Position numbers and translations under genes: made by a program. A stretch of 64,000 nt of DNA from Marinospirillum minutulum DSM 6287 (GTDB lineage Bacteria > Pseudomonadota > Gammaproteobacteria > Pseudomonadales > Halomonadaceae): positions 1 to 64,000 of the forward strand of contig NZ_AULO01000014.1 of assembly GCF_000422325.1 (NCBI RefSeq), given 5' to 3'. Shown in pieces: positions 1 to 9,800 of this stretch. The notes under the pieces were generated by a model, which saw nothing but the letters and a program-made list of their open reading frames with translations, did not search any database and was not told the DNA's origin. Position 1 is the stretch's first letter, and every line of letters starts with the position of its first letter.

Positions 1-3000
1 GCTGGTGATGTCACTACCACAGCTACCCAAACCTATACCGGTGCAACTACCCTAGTTAATAACCGTAGCCTAAAAGGATCAGAGTTATCTTTTAATAGCA
101 CCTTAATAGGCAATAGTCATAATCTGGTTATTGAGGCAGTAACAGGAAGTATCAACTTTAACACCAGCATTTCATCAATTAACGACTTAACAATCAATAA
201 AGCTAATAATGTTAATTTTAATGGGTCTATCAACCTAAGTGGTAACCTGACGCAGCTTACCGGAATAGGTAACACGCATTTCACTAGAGACTCATTTGCA
301 AATGTATTTAATATTAAAACACAAACAATAACCTTAGACAGTGGTAAAAAACTATCTACTGAAGCCACTAATGGTGATATAAAGCTATACACCGACAACC
401 TAGCTATTTCTGGTCTTTTAGATGCTGGCACGGGTGGAATTACAATTGCCCCATTAAACATCAATAGAGAATTATTTGTTTGTAGTGGAATATGCACAAC
501 AGATGCTAACTATGATAGCAGCAATCCAAACCACGCTCTTTACAATATAGGTGGAGATTTCTCATACAAAGCAAGCTTATTCAACATTGGCTCAGCAGGA
601 CATACAGGCAACATAACTCTTTATCAATTCAACCCTAGCTTCGATCTTTCACTAACAACAACAGCCAATATTAATATAAGTGGCATTTTTTCGAGCAATT
701 ACAACTTATCTCTAGAAGGAAAGTCTGGAATAAATTTAAGTCACAACATTATAACCAAAGGTAATCAACATTATAAAGGCTCTTTATTGATAAAAGACAA
801 TGATGCAACTACATCCATGTCAGGAGTCGAATTAACTAGTAGCAATGGTAGTATAATTTTTGATGCAGCAATTAATAGTGAGCTAGATTCTATTAGCAGC
901 CTACTAACCACCAAATCTTTTGGGTTAAAGCTATCAGCAGCTAACGAAATTATTTTTAATGAAGACATAGGAAAAGATACAACCAAGAGCAAACTAGAAT
1001 ACTTAGAAATTATTAGTAATAGTAACATCAAAATAAACAGTGATATTCACACAAAATCTAAACAATCTTATGCTGGCCAGGTTACCTTTACTGGAAATAG
1101 GCAATTAGAATCTAAAAATATTACTACTGTAAAGGGTATTGAAGGTGACACTGTAGACCTAAAAATTAATGGTAATTGGCACCATGAAGGAATAAGCAAC
1201 CTTTCAAACTCCAAGCTTATAGTTGAAGGCACTACCAAAATATCTGGAAACCTAACTACTAGTGGTCAGCAAAAGTATAGAAATACTCTTAATTTAATTG
1301 GGAATACTCAACTAACATCAACTACAGATCAGTTAATTTTTGATGAAGCGATAACTGGAAGCTACGCCTTAACGCTTACCAGTGAATCAAAAAGCTTCAC
1401 TCAAAATAAAGATATTAGCCTTGGCAGCCTAAATATTAAGGCTTCAAACATCAATCTCAAAGGCCAAGTTACTACCTTAGAAAACCAAAACTATCAAGGC
1501 AGCCTAAACCTCTTGGATGATACCTACCTTACCGCTAAGGATGGTTCAAACCTTAAACTTGTCACTATGAATGGAAATCTTACTGGCAATAACCACCTAC
1601 TAAATCTTATAAGCAATGGTTCATTTAAGGGTAATACCACTAACCTCAGTGAAATCACGGTAATAGGAAAAACCAATCTTGAAGGAAATATAACAACAAC
1701 AGGCAATCAAAATTATGGAGGCAAGCTATCACTTGAGGGCATAAGTGGTTCAACCGTTAATTTAACCAGCAATGCAGGCCAATTAATAAAAATGGAAGGC
1801 GGGTTAGATGCTGGATATTTAAATATCAATATAAATAATGCCAACTGGCATATCGGAAGCTTGGGAGCAGAAAACCTTAGCAACCTCAATGTAAATGCAA
1901 AAGCAAAATCTACACTTGCTGGTAATATTATAGGTAAAGGGGAAATAAATTTACAAGGTGGCGCTGAGCTATTAAACAATGATAGAACTATTAGTGCAAG
2001 TAAGACTACTGTAGGGAAACTAATAGATGCTAATAACCTTGGATTAACTATTCAAGGCAACCTTGCTATATTGCCTTCAACTAGTATAAACAACCTAAAA
2101 CACTTAGAAGTTAGTGGCACCAGCGTTTTTGAAGGAAGTATTCAAACAGCATCTTATCAAAAATTTTATCAACAAGTAACACTTAGTGGATCTAGCCAGT
2201 TGACTGCTAGTGAACTACTCATAAATCAAGGTTTAATTGGAAACAATAATAGTTTAAAAGCTAGTGGCACCTGGAAATCCAATGGCAATCTTAGCAATCT
2301 TGCAAGCTTAGAATTAATAGGAACTTCTTATCTAAATGGTACTATTACCACTAATACAAGCGGACAGACCTACTCAGGTGCAATATATTTAACAGACAAC
2401 ACTACTCTATTGGCTACAGCCCAAGAAATAACCCTTAAAGGCGATATCAATGGTAGCTATCTACTAGACATTACCGCAAACAAAACCAATATCAACGGAA
2501 ACCTAGGTAACACTATTGCACTCAACAGGCTAAGTATTAGTGGCGCTACTCATGTAACAAATAATAGCATTATAACTCAAGGTGATCAAAACTACCTTGC
2601 TTCTTTTAATTCTACTAATTCTACTAATCTATTGAGTCATGCTGGTAATATTAACCTATCTCAGGCAACCAAGGTTACAGGAAACTTTTATTTAAAAGGA
2701 AATAAGCTAAGCTTTAGTGATATAAAAGCAAGCGGCTCCCTTAGCCTTTATTCAAATACCAATATTAGTTATTCAACTGGCACTAACCTTCATTCAGGTA
2801 ACGCACTTACCCTTGCTATCAATCAGGAATCTAACACTAGTGGAGTTACACTTGATTTAAATACACTCACTCTTGAAGGTAATGAAATAAACTTAAAAGG
2901 AAGCAACTATGACCATTTAATTAGCTTTAAAAACTCAAAAAACAAATGGGTTTTAAATAGCCAATATCAAGGCACACTAGAAAACAGTTTGTTAAAGTCC

Positions 3001-4701
3001 AACAGTAACACTGCCTCCTTCAAAGGTTTTAGTCACTTAATTGGCGGCAACAGTGGTGACACCTACAACATAACCAGTAACTATCTAGGCAAACTAACCC
3101 TTGGTAGCGGAGACGACACAGCAATATTTTCCTCCACTGGCAAACTGACTAATCCATTAGACGGTGGTTTAGGCAACAATACCTATGATATTAGTGGATG
3201 GGGTGCTAGTGCTAGCCTAATACTTGGCGAAGGCTATACAAACTTTAATCACCTAATTGCTAAGGGTGCAACCTTAGAAGGCAGTAAAGTTGTAGAGACC
3301 AGTTGGAGTTTATCCGGTAACACGAGTGGGACTGTAAATACTACTAGCTTTAGTGGGTTCAGTGCGTTAAAAAGTGGGCTAGGTGGAACCAACAGCTTCA
3401 AATCTAATGGGCAGTATATTGGTGATATAACCCTATTCAATAACAATACCTGGGAATACTCAACAGGCAATACTTTAACTAGAGGAAATTTACTAGGTTC
3501 TGGTAATTTATCTATAAGCACTCCAGCATCTGGCAAGGGTAGCAATCTAACGATTGGTGGGAATGATTTAATCCTTCCAAACCTTAAACTACATACTGGA
3601 ACAACCATTATTGGTGGTAGCCTTAGTTTAAATAATTTACCCTTAACAGAAGGTAACTTAGCTAAAATAAACACCAACAACTTGACTGTTAGCCAACCTA
3701 TAAAAACTGGTGGCAACCTAGTACTTTTTGGTTCTGATATAACGCTAGCTACGCCTGAGATTAATGCTGATGGAAGTGCAAGTCTTATTGCAGCAGGTGA
3801 TATCTGTAATGGTTGTGTCGATGGGTTAAGTGGCAATGGTGACCTTACTATTAATCAAGAAACCACTCTAAAAGCTAAAAGTGGTCAAATTATTGCTGCA
3901 CGAGGCATAGTCAATGCTTCTGATTTAGTGCTTGATTTTAATGGTGGCGATTTTGAACTTGCCGTTAGTGCTGAACAAAAAGACAACTCTCAACCCAGTA
4001 ACTTTTCTAATGTTCGCAGTATTACATTATTAGATACTACGAATGGGTTCATTAAGCAGCTAGGGCTTAACCTAGTGAGTGTTACCGTTAATTTTACTAA
4101 CCCTGCTGCTGCAGTTATGGGCGTTAGGGTTGTTGAAGTTATTGACTTAGCTCTTTTTGAGGAAGATTTAACACTTTTTGGTCGTTTAGGAGAAGGGGTT
4201 GCCTTAGCATTTGAGCAGTGTGAAGAAATAGAAGGCTGCACCCCAGATGTAACAGATGAGGAACTATCTACTGCTATAGAAGCTATAGAATTCCGCATTC
4301 AGCAACTTGAGTTAGAACTAGAGACGAATAAAGACCCTAAACGTAAAGAGCAACTTCAAGACCTGCTAATAGGTTTTAGAGCAGAGCTTCAAGAGTTAGC
4401 CACTTACAGAAATGACCTACAAGAATTCACTGGGTTTGAAGAAGCCTTTGCAAATGATTTTGGAACAACTAACGAAATCGATATGGAAGCTCTTCAGCGT
4501 GAAGTAGCCGTAATAGAAACAATCTATGCACGCGTTAGATTCTTAGAAAGCCTACAGTTTAATAAAAAACGTCGAGAAGATTTTGCTCAACGAACGGGGC
4601 TAGATTTAAGCGGTGATCGTCTAAGCCAAATTATAGATAGCACCCTGACTGCCGCGGCCATGAGCGAAGCAAGAGTCGAAAAAATGCTTGACGGTGAATA
4701 A
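1..4701 (+). CDS. Large repetitive filamentous-haemagglutinin-like surface protein, 5' end outside window
   Basis: Frame 1 is open from base 1 to the stop at 4699-4701, so at least 1566 residues are encoded and the true start lies upstream; the first possible start inside the window (TTG at 787) is not the real one. The protein is rich in Asn, Ser, Thr, Gly and Leu and contains a Q-x-[YF] repeat, usually followed by x-G, beginning near bases 28, 766, 1063, 1270, 1486, 1708, 2158, 2365 and 2587. Typical spacing is 207-222 bases (about 69-74 residues), each unit continuing into a strand ending in an L-T-[SA] type sequence. Such repeats build right-handed beta-helices in two-partner-secretion adhesins. 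From about base 4140 the composition changes to an acidic, Cys-containing, alpha-helical coiled-coil tail. I see no C-terminal autotransporter barrel, so export by a separate TpsB pore is inferred; none is in the window. Function as adhesin or matrix protein is inference. Confidence 0.8.
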   Translation, partial: AGDVTTTATQTYTGATTLVNNRSLKGSELSFNSTLIGNSHNLVIEAVTGSINFNTSISSINDLTINKANNVNFNGSINLSGNLTQLTGIGNTHFTRDSFANVFNIKTQTITLDSGKKLSTEATNGDIKLYTDNLAISGLLDAGTGGITIAPLNINRELFVCSGICTTDANYDSSNPNHALYNIGGDFSYKASLFNIGSAGHTGNITLYQFNPSFDLSLTTTANINISGIFSSNYNLSLEGKSGINLSHNIITKGNQHYKGSLLIKDNDATTSMSGVELTSSNGSIIFDAAINSELDSISSLLTTKSFGLKLSAANEIIFNEDIGKDTTKSKLEYLEIISNSNIKINSDIHTKSKQSYAGQVTFTGNRQLESKNITTVKGIEGDTVDLKINGNWHHEGISNLSNSKLIVEGTTKISGNLTTSGQQKYRNTLNLIGNTQLTSTTDQLIFDEAITGSYALTLTSESKSFTQNKDISLGSLNIKASNINLKGQVTTLENQNYQGSLNLLDDTYLTAKDGSNLKLVTMNGNLTGNNHLLNLISNGSFKGNTTNLSEITVIGKTNLEGNITTTGNQNYGGKLSLEGISGSTVNLTSNAGQLIKMEGGLDAGYLNININNANWHIGSLGAENLSNLNVNAKAKSTLAGNIIGKGEINLQGGAELLNNDRTISASKTTVGKLIDANNLGLTIQGNLAILPSTSINNLKHLEVSGTSVFEGSIQTASYQKFYQQVTLSGSSQLTASELLINQGLIGNNNSLKASGTWKSNGNLSNLASLELIGTSYLNGTITTNTSGQTYSGAIYLTDNTTLLATAQEITLKGDINGSYLLDITANKTNINGNLGNTIALNRLSISGATHVTNNSIITQGDQNYLASFNSTNSTNLLSHAGNINLSQATKVTGNFYLKGNKLSFSDIKASGSLSLYSNTNISYSTGTNLHSGNALTLAINQESNTSGVTLDLNTLTLEGNEINLKGSNYDHLISFKNSKNKWVLNSQYQGTLENSLLKSNSNTASFKGFSHLIGGNSGDTYNITSNYLGKLTLGSGDDTAIFSSTGKLTNPLDGGLGNNTYDISGWGASASLILGEGYTNFNHLIAKGATLEGSKVVETSWSLSGNTSGTVNTTSFSGFSALKSGLGGTNSFKSNGQYIGDITLFNNNTWEYSTGNTLTRGNLLGSGNLSISTPASGKGSNLTIGGNDLILPNLKLHTGTTIIGGSLSLNNLPLTEGNLAKINTNNLTVSQPIKTGGNLVLFGSDITLATPEINADGSASLIAAGDICNGCVDGLSGNGDLTINQETTLKAKSGQIIAARGIVNASDLVLDFNGGDFELAVSAEQKDNSQPSNFSNVRSITLLDTTNGFIKQLGLNLVSVTVNFTNPAAAVMGVRVVEVIDLALFEEDLTLFGRLGEGVALAFEQCEEIEGCTPDVTDEELSTAIEAIEFRIQQLELELETNKDPKRKEQLQDLLIGFRAELQELATYRNDLQEFTGFEEAFANDFGTTNEIDMEALQREVAVIETIYARVRFLESLQFNKKRREDFAQRTGLDLSGDRLSQIIDSTLTAAAMSEARVEKMLDGE

Positions 4702-5185
4702 ATTGATAAGAAAAAACTTAACACTACTCATATTTTTAATTTTGCTAACACCCCTCAACAAGAGTGTTGGACAAGAAATGATCGATCTAGAAAAAGACCT
4801 TCAACTTCTACAAAACATCCAAGATGGTCTTATTTTAACCTTAGCAGCTTGTGACGATGAAGCTCACTGTATTACAGCTCTTAATGAGCAGGAAGTTGAA
4901 CACATTAAACAAAATTTAGAGAAAGTTGCTGAGCAACTAGCAAGCGCTACAACAGAGCAACAAGCATCAATACATAACTTAAACCAGCTGCGTACTAACT
5001 ACCTAACTATTCAGCAGCAACTCACCCAGGTTACAACAGAAATAGACCCTGCAAGTTTAGAAGGTAATTGGGCAGATAAGTTTGTTTTTGATGAGTTTGT
5101 GATAGGCACCACAGTACCTTTTCCTAATGAAGATATACTTCTTAGCCGCTTTGAAGACCTTAGCCAACCCTTACCGATAGAATAA
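4688..5185 (+). CDS. Small exported coiled-coil protein, function unknown
   Basis: 165 residues if started at the TTG at 4688; GTG 4694 and TTG 4703 are also in frame, and no strong ribosome-binding site settles the choice. The start overlaps the stop of the preceding surface-protein gene, implying translational coupling. Residues about 8-26 form a hydrophobic signal-peptide core after a Lys/Arg-rich start, followed by G-Q, so periplasmic or extracellular location is expected. The mature part has two cysteines spaced C-x5-C (C55, C61) followed by a Gln/Glu/Leu-rich stretch that reads as coiled coil. The same C-x5-C-then-coil layout ends the upstream surface protein, suggesting that the two interact or share a module. 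I do not recognise the family. Confidence 0.7.
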   Translation: MTVNKLIRKNLTLLIFLILLTPLNKSVGQEMIDLEKDLQLLQNIQDGLILTLAACDDEAHCITALNEQEVEHIKQNLEKVAEQLASATTEQQASIHNLNQLRTNYLTIQQQLTQVTTEIDPASLEGNWADKFVFDEFVIGTTVPFPNEDILLSRFEDLSQPLPIE

Positions 5186-5212
5186 AATCAGAGAACAAAG
5201 GTGTAATAACTC

Positions 5213-6115
5213 ATGCTTACTAAATCGAAAAAACTATCCATTTTATTTGCGGATATTTGTGGCAGCACTAAGCTTTACGATTCCTTGGGCGATGCGAGAG
5301 CTAGAGAAATTGTATCAACCACACTCAATCTATTAACCGAAGTAATAAATCGCTACCAAGGCACAGTAATAAAAACGCTAGGTGATGAAATTATGTGCAC
5401 CTTTGACAATGCCGAAATAGCAACTAAAGCAGCTTGCGATATGCAAGAAAGCTTAGAAGAAGCTAATGAGCAAGGTGTTACAGAGATACCTGTCACCATT
5501 CGAGTAGGTTTTCATTATGGCTCATGCATCCTTGAAGATGGTGATGTTCATGGCGATGCAGTTAATGTTGCAGCTCGAATGGCTGCTCAAGCAAAGTCAC
5601 GGCAAATCATTACCACTGCAGAATCGGCTAAGCTACTCCCTTCAGTGTTACAAGAAAGCACTCGTTTTGTAGATTACGCCTCAATCAAAGGCAAGGGTGA
5701 AATAGAGATAGTTGAGTTTATTTGGCAAGAAGATGATGTAACACGCATGTCGGTAGATTTATCTGCAGCCACCACTAACCAAACTAATCCAACAGAGCTA
5801 GCTTTGCACTACCGAGATATACAAGTCATTCTTAATCATGAGCGTGAAATTGCAGTTATAGGCCGTAGCCCAACCTGTGATCTTCCAGTAGCCGAAACTC
5901 TTGCTTCACGCCAGCATATAAAAATAGAGCTACGTCGAGACAAATTCTTTCTAATTGATGAAAGCACCAATGGCACCTACCTTCAACATACAGACGGCAC
6001 TCAATCCTTTGTAAGACGCGAAGAAGTTCCCCTAGTAGGTGAAGGCGTTATCAGCTTAGGAAGAGCATTTAGTGATAATCCACAAGAACTAATCCGCTTT
6101 TCTTTCAATGCCTGA
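5213..6115 (+). CDS. Class III adenylate cyclase domain fused to FHA domain
   Basis: 300 residues, with an AAAGGTG ribosome-binding site about 9 bases before the ATG. Residues 5-185 are a class III nucleotide cyclase domain: metal-binding aspartates D14 (FADICGST) and D58 (KTLGDE), K54 and D111 at the positions that select adenine, and N118 and R122 of the VNVAARM motif for transition-state binding. All catalytic positions are present, so an active adenylate cyclase making cAMP is predicted. Residues about 200-300 are an FHA phosphothreonine-binding domain with G217-R218-S219, S232-R233-x-H235 and N253-G254-T255. There is no membrane segment, so it should be cytoplasmic. Lying just upstream of a PP2C phosphatase and a Ser/Thr kinase, it is probably recruited to or switched by phosphothreonine on a partner, most simply the kinase itself (inference). 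Confidence 0.9.
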   Translation: MLTKSKKLSILFADICGSTKLYDSLGDARAREIVSTTLNLLTEVINRYQGTVIKTLGDEIMCTFDNAEIATKAACDMQESLEEANEQGVTEIPVTIRVGFHYGSCILEDGDVHGDAVNVAARMAAQAKSRQIITTAESAKLLPSVLQESTRFVDYASIKGKGEIEIVEFIWQEDDVTRMSVDLSAATTNQTNPTELALHYRDIQVILNHEREIAVIGRSPTCDLPVAETLASRQHIKIELRRDKFFLIDESTNGTYLQHTDGTQSFVRREEVPLVGEGVISLGRAFSDNPQELIRFSFNA

Positions 6116-6131
6116 AAACCGAGACAGCTAA

Positions 6132-6878
6132 ATGACTACTGAAAACAATAATACCAATAAGCTAGCTAACTCCTCGGGTTTAACTGACCGTGGTTTAGTA
6201 AGAAAAATTAATGAAGACGCTTATTTAGATCAGCCAGAAAAAGGGCTATGGGTTGTTGCTGATGGAATGGGTGGTCATCAAGCGGGGGATCTGGCTAGCC
6301 GTATGATTATAGAATCCTTGGAATCCACAAAACTCAACGGTTCTTTAGCAGAGCGCTTAGATCAAATTGAAGATGCTATTGATCAAGTGAACAATGAACT
6401 CTTAATCCAAGGTAGCAACTCAAATCAACCAAAGAAAATTATTGGTAGCACTATTGCCCTACTCGTTGCTTTAGATCATCAACTAGGTGCAATTCTATGG
6501 GCTGGTGATAGTCGGGTTTATAGATTACGTAACAACAAACTAACTCAAGTTTCTTCTGACCATTCCCAAGTTGAAAGCTATATTCGTCAAGGCATTATAA
6601 CACCAGAAGAAGCGCGCACTCATCCAGAGCGCAATGTCATCACTCGTGCGGTGGGTAGCCAAGAAGAACTTTTTATGGAGGCAGACCTTTGTGAATTCAG
6701 CCCCAAAGACCGCTATCTGCTGTGCACAGATGGGCTTACACGGCATCTAGAAGACAAAGAAATTGCAGACATTATTGCTAAAGATAACCCAGATAAAGCT
6801 TGCCAAGCCTTGATAGAGTTAACTCTACAGCGTGGAGCCAAAGACAATGTAACCGTAGTTATTGTCGATCTAAGCTAA
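6132..6878 (+). CDS. PP2C-family Ser/Thr protein phosphatase (Stp1/PrpC type)
   Basis: 248 residues, a normal length for a stand-alone bacterial PPM phosphatase. Recognised by the ordered metal-site motifs: R-K-I-N-E-D (E28, D29), D44-G-M-G-G-H, the G-D-S-R-V-Y-R-L-R strand, C-T-D-G-L and the C-terminal G-A-K-D-N-V-T. These coordinate two Mn/Mg ions that hydrolyse phospho-Ser/Thr. No signal or membrane segment is visible, so it is cytoplasmic. It lies 16 bases after the cyclase-FHA gene and 13 bases before the kinase gene, the classic kinase/phosphatase pair. Its likely substrates are the autophosphorylated kinase and possibly phosphothreonines bound by the neighbouring FHA domain. An AGACAGCTAA sequence precedes the ATG; the ribosome-binding site is weak. 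Confidence 0.93.
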   Translation: MTTENNNTNKLANSSGLTDRGLVRKINEDAYLDQPEKGLWVVADGMGGHQAGDLASRMIIESLESTKLNGSLAERLDQIEDAIDQVNNELLIQGSNSNQPKKIIGSTIALLVALDHQLGAILWAGDSRVYRLRNNKLTQVSSDHSQVESYIRQGIITPEEARTHPERNVITRAVGSQEELFMEADLCEFSPKDRYLLCTDGLTRHLEDKEIADIIAKDNPDKACQALIELTLQRGAKDNVTVVIVDLS

Positions 6879-6891
6879 AGAGAGAAACACT

Positions 6892-9800
6892 ATGGTAGAC
6901 CCAAAACAGCTACTACTTGACCTATCAAAAGCGAATATTGCGCTTCCTGAAATTCAGGTGGTTTTTGTTAGCCTTTTACAAAGCGGCAAACTTAGTTTTA
7001 AACAGTTAGATGCATCACTTATAGATGCCTTAAGCCAAGGTATTATTAGCCAGCATCAAGTACAAAGAATAAGGTCTCAACTACCATCACCCGCTTCTTT
7101 AGCTGCTTTACAGCATTATCAGCCATCACCTGAGCTAGATGACGATGCCCCAACAATTATCGCAACGGCTCAACCAGCAGCAGAAAATAATCTAGATGAT
7201 GATGCAACAATTATTGCAACGCCTCAAGCAAGAGATAAAGACACCTTAGATGAAGATGCAACTATCATTGCCTACCCTCAAAACGAGGCTGACTTTGATG
7301 ATGAAGCACCAACACAACTAGCTATACCACCAATTAATAATGAAGACGATGATTTAACCGTTATAAGTGATGCCACTCAGAATACCAGCCACTTAAATAG
7401 CACCTTTACTAGCTCTAGCTCCACAACCAGCACCTCCATGCGCTCTTGGGATTTACCGGGTGCAACCAATCCAGAACTAAAAAAACTGGGTCCAGGTTCT
7501 ATTATTAAAGACCGCTTTATCCTAGACAAAGTATTAGGTGCAGGTGGTATGGGTAAGGTATTCCAAGCCCGAGACTTGTTAAAAGTTGAAGCCAAAGATG
7601 CCAACCCCTATGTAGCCATGAAGGTGTTAACTGAAGACTTCAAAGCACACCCACAAGCTTTTATGGCTTTACAGCGCGAAGCAAGCCGCCAACAAAAACT
7701 TGCTCACCCCAATATCGCAACTGTTTATGACTTTGACCGCATAGGAATGACTGGAACTCAGGTATTTATTACCATGGAGTTACTAGTTGGTAAGCCCCTA
7801 GATAGCTTTATTCGTAAAGTTGTTCGCCCTAAAGGTGGCCTTCCTTTTGAAGAAGCCTTCCCTATTATCCAACAACTAGGCGCATCCCTTTCTTATGCCC
7901 ATCAGCGCAATATCGTCCACTCTGATTTCAAACCGGGTAACGCTTTTTTATGTGATGATGGCACAGTAAAAACTTTAGACTTCGGTATTGCTAGAGCAGT
8001 CAACGCAGGGGGTGGTAATGATGAAAGCACACCAGAAGATGAGTTTGATGCAGGTTCTTTAGGGGCGCTAACACCAACCTATGCTTCATTAGAAATGCTG
8101 CAGGGTAAAGACCCTTCAACGCAAGATGATTTATATGCCCTTGCCTGTGTTGCCTATGAACTGCTAACGGGCTATCACCCCTTTAACCGTAAATCAGCAG
8201 CTAAAGCGCTTGAAGCCAAGTTAATACCAGCACCAATTAAGGGTCTAAAAAAACGTCAAATGAAAGGGCTACTTCATGGCCTAGCTTTTGAAAAGGAACA
8301 ACGGACAGCAACAGTCGATGAGTTTTTAGAAGAATTAGAAGGTAAAGCAAACTGGCATAAAAACCCTTGGGTACTAGGCTCAGCTTTTACACTTATACTT
8401 AGCTTGGCAGCTTACAACCCAATAATGAACCAAATAAAAGACCAGCAGGTTCAAAAAATCATTGCACAAGTACTAACTGCCGAACCGACATATTTAGAAA
8501 ATACCCTAGAGCAACTACCACAATTAGAAATAAACGCACGCAACCGTATTACTGAAAGTGGTCGCGATATTTTCCAAGACTACTTTAAACAACTCGTTAA
8601 TGAGGCAGTAAACCTAAAAGAACAAAAGTACAACTTCAATAAAGCCACTGAAATCCTGACACGTATGGCGCAAGTCTACCCAGATTCAGTTGCACTCAAT
8701 ACGTTAGAAAGCCACTTAGAGTTACAGCGCAACCGCTACCTTCATCAACTTAGCCTAAATTTAAACTTAGCCATAGAAAATGAATGGCTAGTACCTTCAA
8801 CTGAAAGCAATCAGACAAGTATCACTGAAACCCTTTCTTTAATAGCCGCAGTAGCACCCAAGCATAGTTTGCTAAAAGACCCACGCATTGCTGATATTTA
8901 TGCCACTGCCGCCCAAGAAGCGATTAATTTGGGTGATCTAGAGCAAGCTAAAGTTTATCTTGAAGTAGGTCTAGCACGTATTCCTAACGACTTAGATTTA
9001 ATCAACACCCAAGATCGACTAACCTTAGCAGAAGAAGAACAACAAAAAACGCAACGAATCAATCAATTAAAGCAACTTTTTGGAGAGCAGCCTAGTCAAC
9101 TAGCTAGCCTAACACCTCTCTTAAACCAGCAGGCAACAATTATAGAGTTAGCACAGCTCTCACCCGATAACACAGCTTTAAAAGCCCTAGCAAGCTTGGC
9201 ACAGCCCGTTGTTGAATCAGAATTAAGTAGTAACAAACCAACAACCGAAGAGGAAAGTTTATTTCTAGCACTCAATATGCAGCCGCTTTTAGTTAAATAT
9301 AAGCTACCAACAGAACCTGCTGAACAACGCTTAGAGGAACTTCTTAACCAAGCAAACCTAAGCTCTAGCTGGGAAGCCGAAGTTTATAACCTAATAAAAT
9401 GGTTAGACCTAGCAGCTATTAAGCACACCTACCGAGAGCAGCTAGCAATTATCTATTTAGCACACCTAGCAACGCTTGAAAAAAATAAACGCTTTAGTCT
9501 TGCTCAAGCAGTACTAACACGAATAGATAAATTTGCTTTAAAAAATCCTGAACTTCAAAAAACGCAAGATAGAATGCAACAGGAATACCAAACCTTCCTA
9601 AAAGAACGTCAAGCCGCTGCCAGAGAAGCACGAATAGAGGGCTTACAAAGTAATTTACTTGTTGAAACCCAAGCAATGGAAATTAATGCAGCAGAAGAAA
9701 CACTCAGCCAACTAAAGAATCTTCTACAAGATGATGACCCCTTTTTAACCATCACAGCTGCCGATGCTATGGCTGAGGTTTATTTAAAGCTTGCCGAAAC

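Noticed and set aside
117..497. Minus-strand open frame opposite the exoprotein
   Set aside because: It is low-complexity, has no family signature and mirrors the repetitive + strand gene; the same holds for the other minus-strand frames opposite the exoprotein up to 4300.
787..4701. Start of the exoprotein at the TTG at 787
   Set aside because: The same frame is open from base 1 with the same repeat pattern, so this is an internal codon and the gene is truncated by the window edge.
4140..4701. C-terminal autotransporter barrel on the exoprotein
   Set aside because: The region is acidic and helical, without the amphipathic strands or terminal aromatic residue of a barrel.
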